This document shows positions 5,879-6,748 of a stretch of DNA of 6,748 nucleotides, in pieces (positions within the stretch are counted from its first letter, which is position 1; every line of letters starts with the position of its first letter). Below the pieces are notes generated by a model, which searched no databases, was not told the origin of the DNA, and worked only from the letters and a program-made list of their open reading frames with translations. Where the stretch lies: the NCBI GenBank assembly GCA_023230125.1, contig JALNXZ010000087.1, forward strand, positions 1 through 6,748, read 5' to 3'. Made by a program: the position numbers and the translations under genes. Origin of the DNA: Bacteroidales bacterium. GTDB taxonomy: Bacteria > Bacteroidota > Bacteroidia > Bacteroidales > UBA1402.

Positions 5879-6673
5879 ATGAAGCGTATTATAATACTGT
5901 TTTTATTCGTTTTATACTGCACAAGTAATAATAGCTATTGCAGAAACGAGATTTTTACCGGAGCATCCTGCCAAAAAGATGGAAGAAGCATGGCTTTAGG
6001 TGGAGGGATGATGGGAATTGAGCAGTCTGATTCTTCTGCCATCTTCCTGAACTGCCAACTACCCTACAACCTCCGTGAACTTTCGATTAAAAGCATCAAG
6101 CTGACCAATCCGACAAAATGGATGAAGTTGGATGTGTTTTGGGCACAGACAGGGGATGCCGTTTTCCTGGAAAACTATCTGTCATTGGGAGCATCCCGTT
6201 ATTTGTCAGGATCTTTCATGCTGGGAATAAAAGCCGGTTATTATCATTATTCCCTGATCAGCGATGAAAAAGGAGGTACACTCCTTTCAGAAATCAATTG
6301 CAGTTACAAACTCTATGAGAACTTTAAAATTGACATTTATATTTTCAACCCGACAGGTTCAAAAATAAACAAAGGGGAAAATGACATTCCATTGTATCAG
6401 TCATTCCATATAGGAGGATTATTTTCCAACACAGAAAAGGCAGAGTGGCTGTTTGAAATCGAAAAAGTACAACAGGAGAAACTGATCTGGCATCTGGGTT
6501 TTGAATACGCAGTATGGGACACTTTTATCCTCAGGACGGGATTGTCAGCCAATCCGTTAAAGCCATCATGGGGCATTGGTGGCAAGTTCCACCGATTAAA
6601 ATATTCATTGGGTGGAAATGTACATCCGGTGCTTGGTTTAAGCTCTTGTTTCACGATAAGTTACAACTGGTAA
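5879..6673 (+). CDS. Probable outer-membrane beta-barrel protein
   Basis: This is a 264-aa product. A hydrophobic N-terminus (MKRIIILFLFVLYC) acts as export signal, with the cleavage point uncertain around residues 16-21. Residues 35-57 (DGRSMALGGGMMGIEQSDSS, then AIF) resemble the N-terminal pattern of PorV/FadL-like Bacteroidota barrels, where a Gly-rich MALGG segment precedes a region normally reading NPA; here that reads LNCQLP. The rest alternates polar and hydrophobic residues in about a dozen strands (for example GSFMLGIKAGYYHYSL), and the protein ends in an aromatic residue (SYNW), typical for barrel insertion. It is small for a transporter. A following exported gene begins 19 nt after the stop, so the two probably form an operon. 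The substrate or partner is unknown; the barrel call is by pattern only. Confidence 0.8.
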   Translation: MKRIIILFLFVLYCTSNNSYCRNEIFTGASCQKDGRSMALGGGMMGIEQSDSSAIFLNCQLPYNLRELSIKSIKLTNPTKWMKLDVFWAQTGDAVFLENYLSLGASRYLSGSFMLGIKAGYYHYSLISDEKGGTLLSEINCSYKLYENFKIDIYIFNPTGSKINKGENDIPLYQSFHIGGLFSNTEKAEWLFEIEKVQQEKLIWHLGFEYAVWDTFILRTGLSANPLKPSWGIGGKFHRLKYSLGGNVHPVLGLSSCFTISYNW

Positions 6674-6678
6674 ACGGC

Positions 6679-6683
6679 AGGAG
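6679..6683 (+). promoter_or_regulatory. Shine-Dalgarno-like site for the gene at 6693
   Basis: AGGAG lies 9 nt before the ATG at 6693. It is one of the few recognisable ribosome-binding sites in the window, and it supports choosing that ATG as the start of the truncated gene. Confidence 0.55.
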
Positions 6684-6692
6684 TTTCAAAAG

Positions 6693-6748
6693 ATGAAAAT
6701 CATCAATCGCATCATCCTGACAAGTGCCCTGATCTCCGGATATCAAGG
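6693..6748 (+). CDS. 5' end of an exported protein, truncated by the window
   Basis: Eighteen codons are visible: MKIINRIILTSALISGYQ. They have the charged start and hydrophobic core of a signal peptide. The ATG has an AGGAG site 9 nt upstream and lies 19 nt after the barrel gene's stop on the same strand, so co-transcription is likely. No family can be assigned from so short a piece. Confidence 0.65.
   Translation, partial: MKIINRIILTSALISGYQ

Noticed and set aside
6397..6696. Open frames on both strands at the end of the barrel gene
   Set aside because: They are shadows of the barrel gene; neither has a credible start or composition.

Overview
The window looks like a chromosomal segment from a Bacteroidota bacterium, most likely a Bacteroidales member of the Bacteroides/Parabacteroides type. 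Four things point there. Promoter-like sites match the Bacteroides -7 motif TAnnTTTG. Start codons mostly follow A/T-rich leaders rather than strong Shine-Dalgarno sites. Secreted proteins carry signal peptides cleaved just before Gln. One gene (5069-5716, minus) is a recognisable DUF4294 protein, a family I know essentially only from this phylum.

Layout. Positions 1-68 hold the last codons of a plus-strand gene. A strong bidirectional hairpin terminator (104-152) and one copy of a dispersed repeat (194-238) follow. From 4654 down to 293 runs a tight five-gene minus-strand operon with gaps of 21, 12, -4 and 16 nt. In transcription order it encodes three paralogous exported TPR proteins (266, 254 and 296 aa), an exported protein with a Cys/His motif and a coiled coil (341 aa), and an exported beta-propeller-like protein (277 aa). 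A 414-bp non-coding stretch (4655-5068) follows; it holds the likely operon promoter, hairpins and a second copy of the dispersed repeat. Next is the DUF4294 gene (5069-5716, minus). It diverges from a plus-strand gene for a probable outer-membrane beta-barrel protein (5879-6673). The first 18 codons of another exported protein (6693 onward, plus) run off the window.

How the genes may work together. Every protein of the five-gene operon has a signal peptide, none has an evident catalytic motif, and nearly all recognisable folds are protein-interaction folds (TPR, coiled coil, propeller). I infer an envelope or periplasmic assembly whose three TPR subunits share a nearly constant C-terminal module and have divergent N-terminal domains. 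I recognise no named system with this gene order, so it is the best candidate here for something undescribed. Its function cannot be read from the sequence. The operon is bracketed by direct repeat copies, which could mark insertion borders or could simply be members of a repeat family lying 3' of genes.
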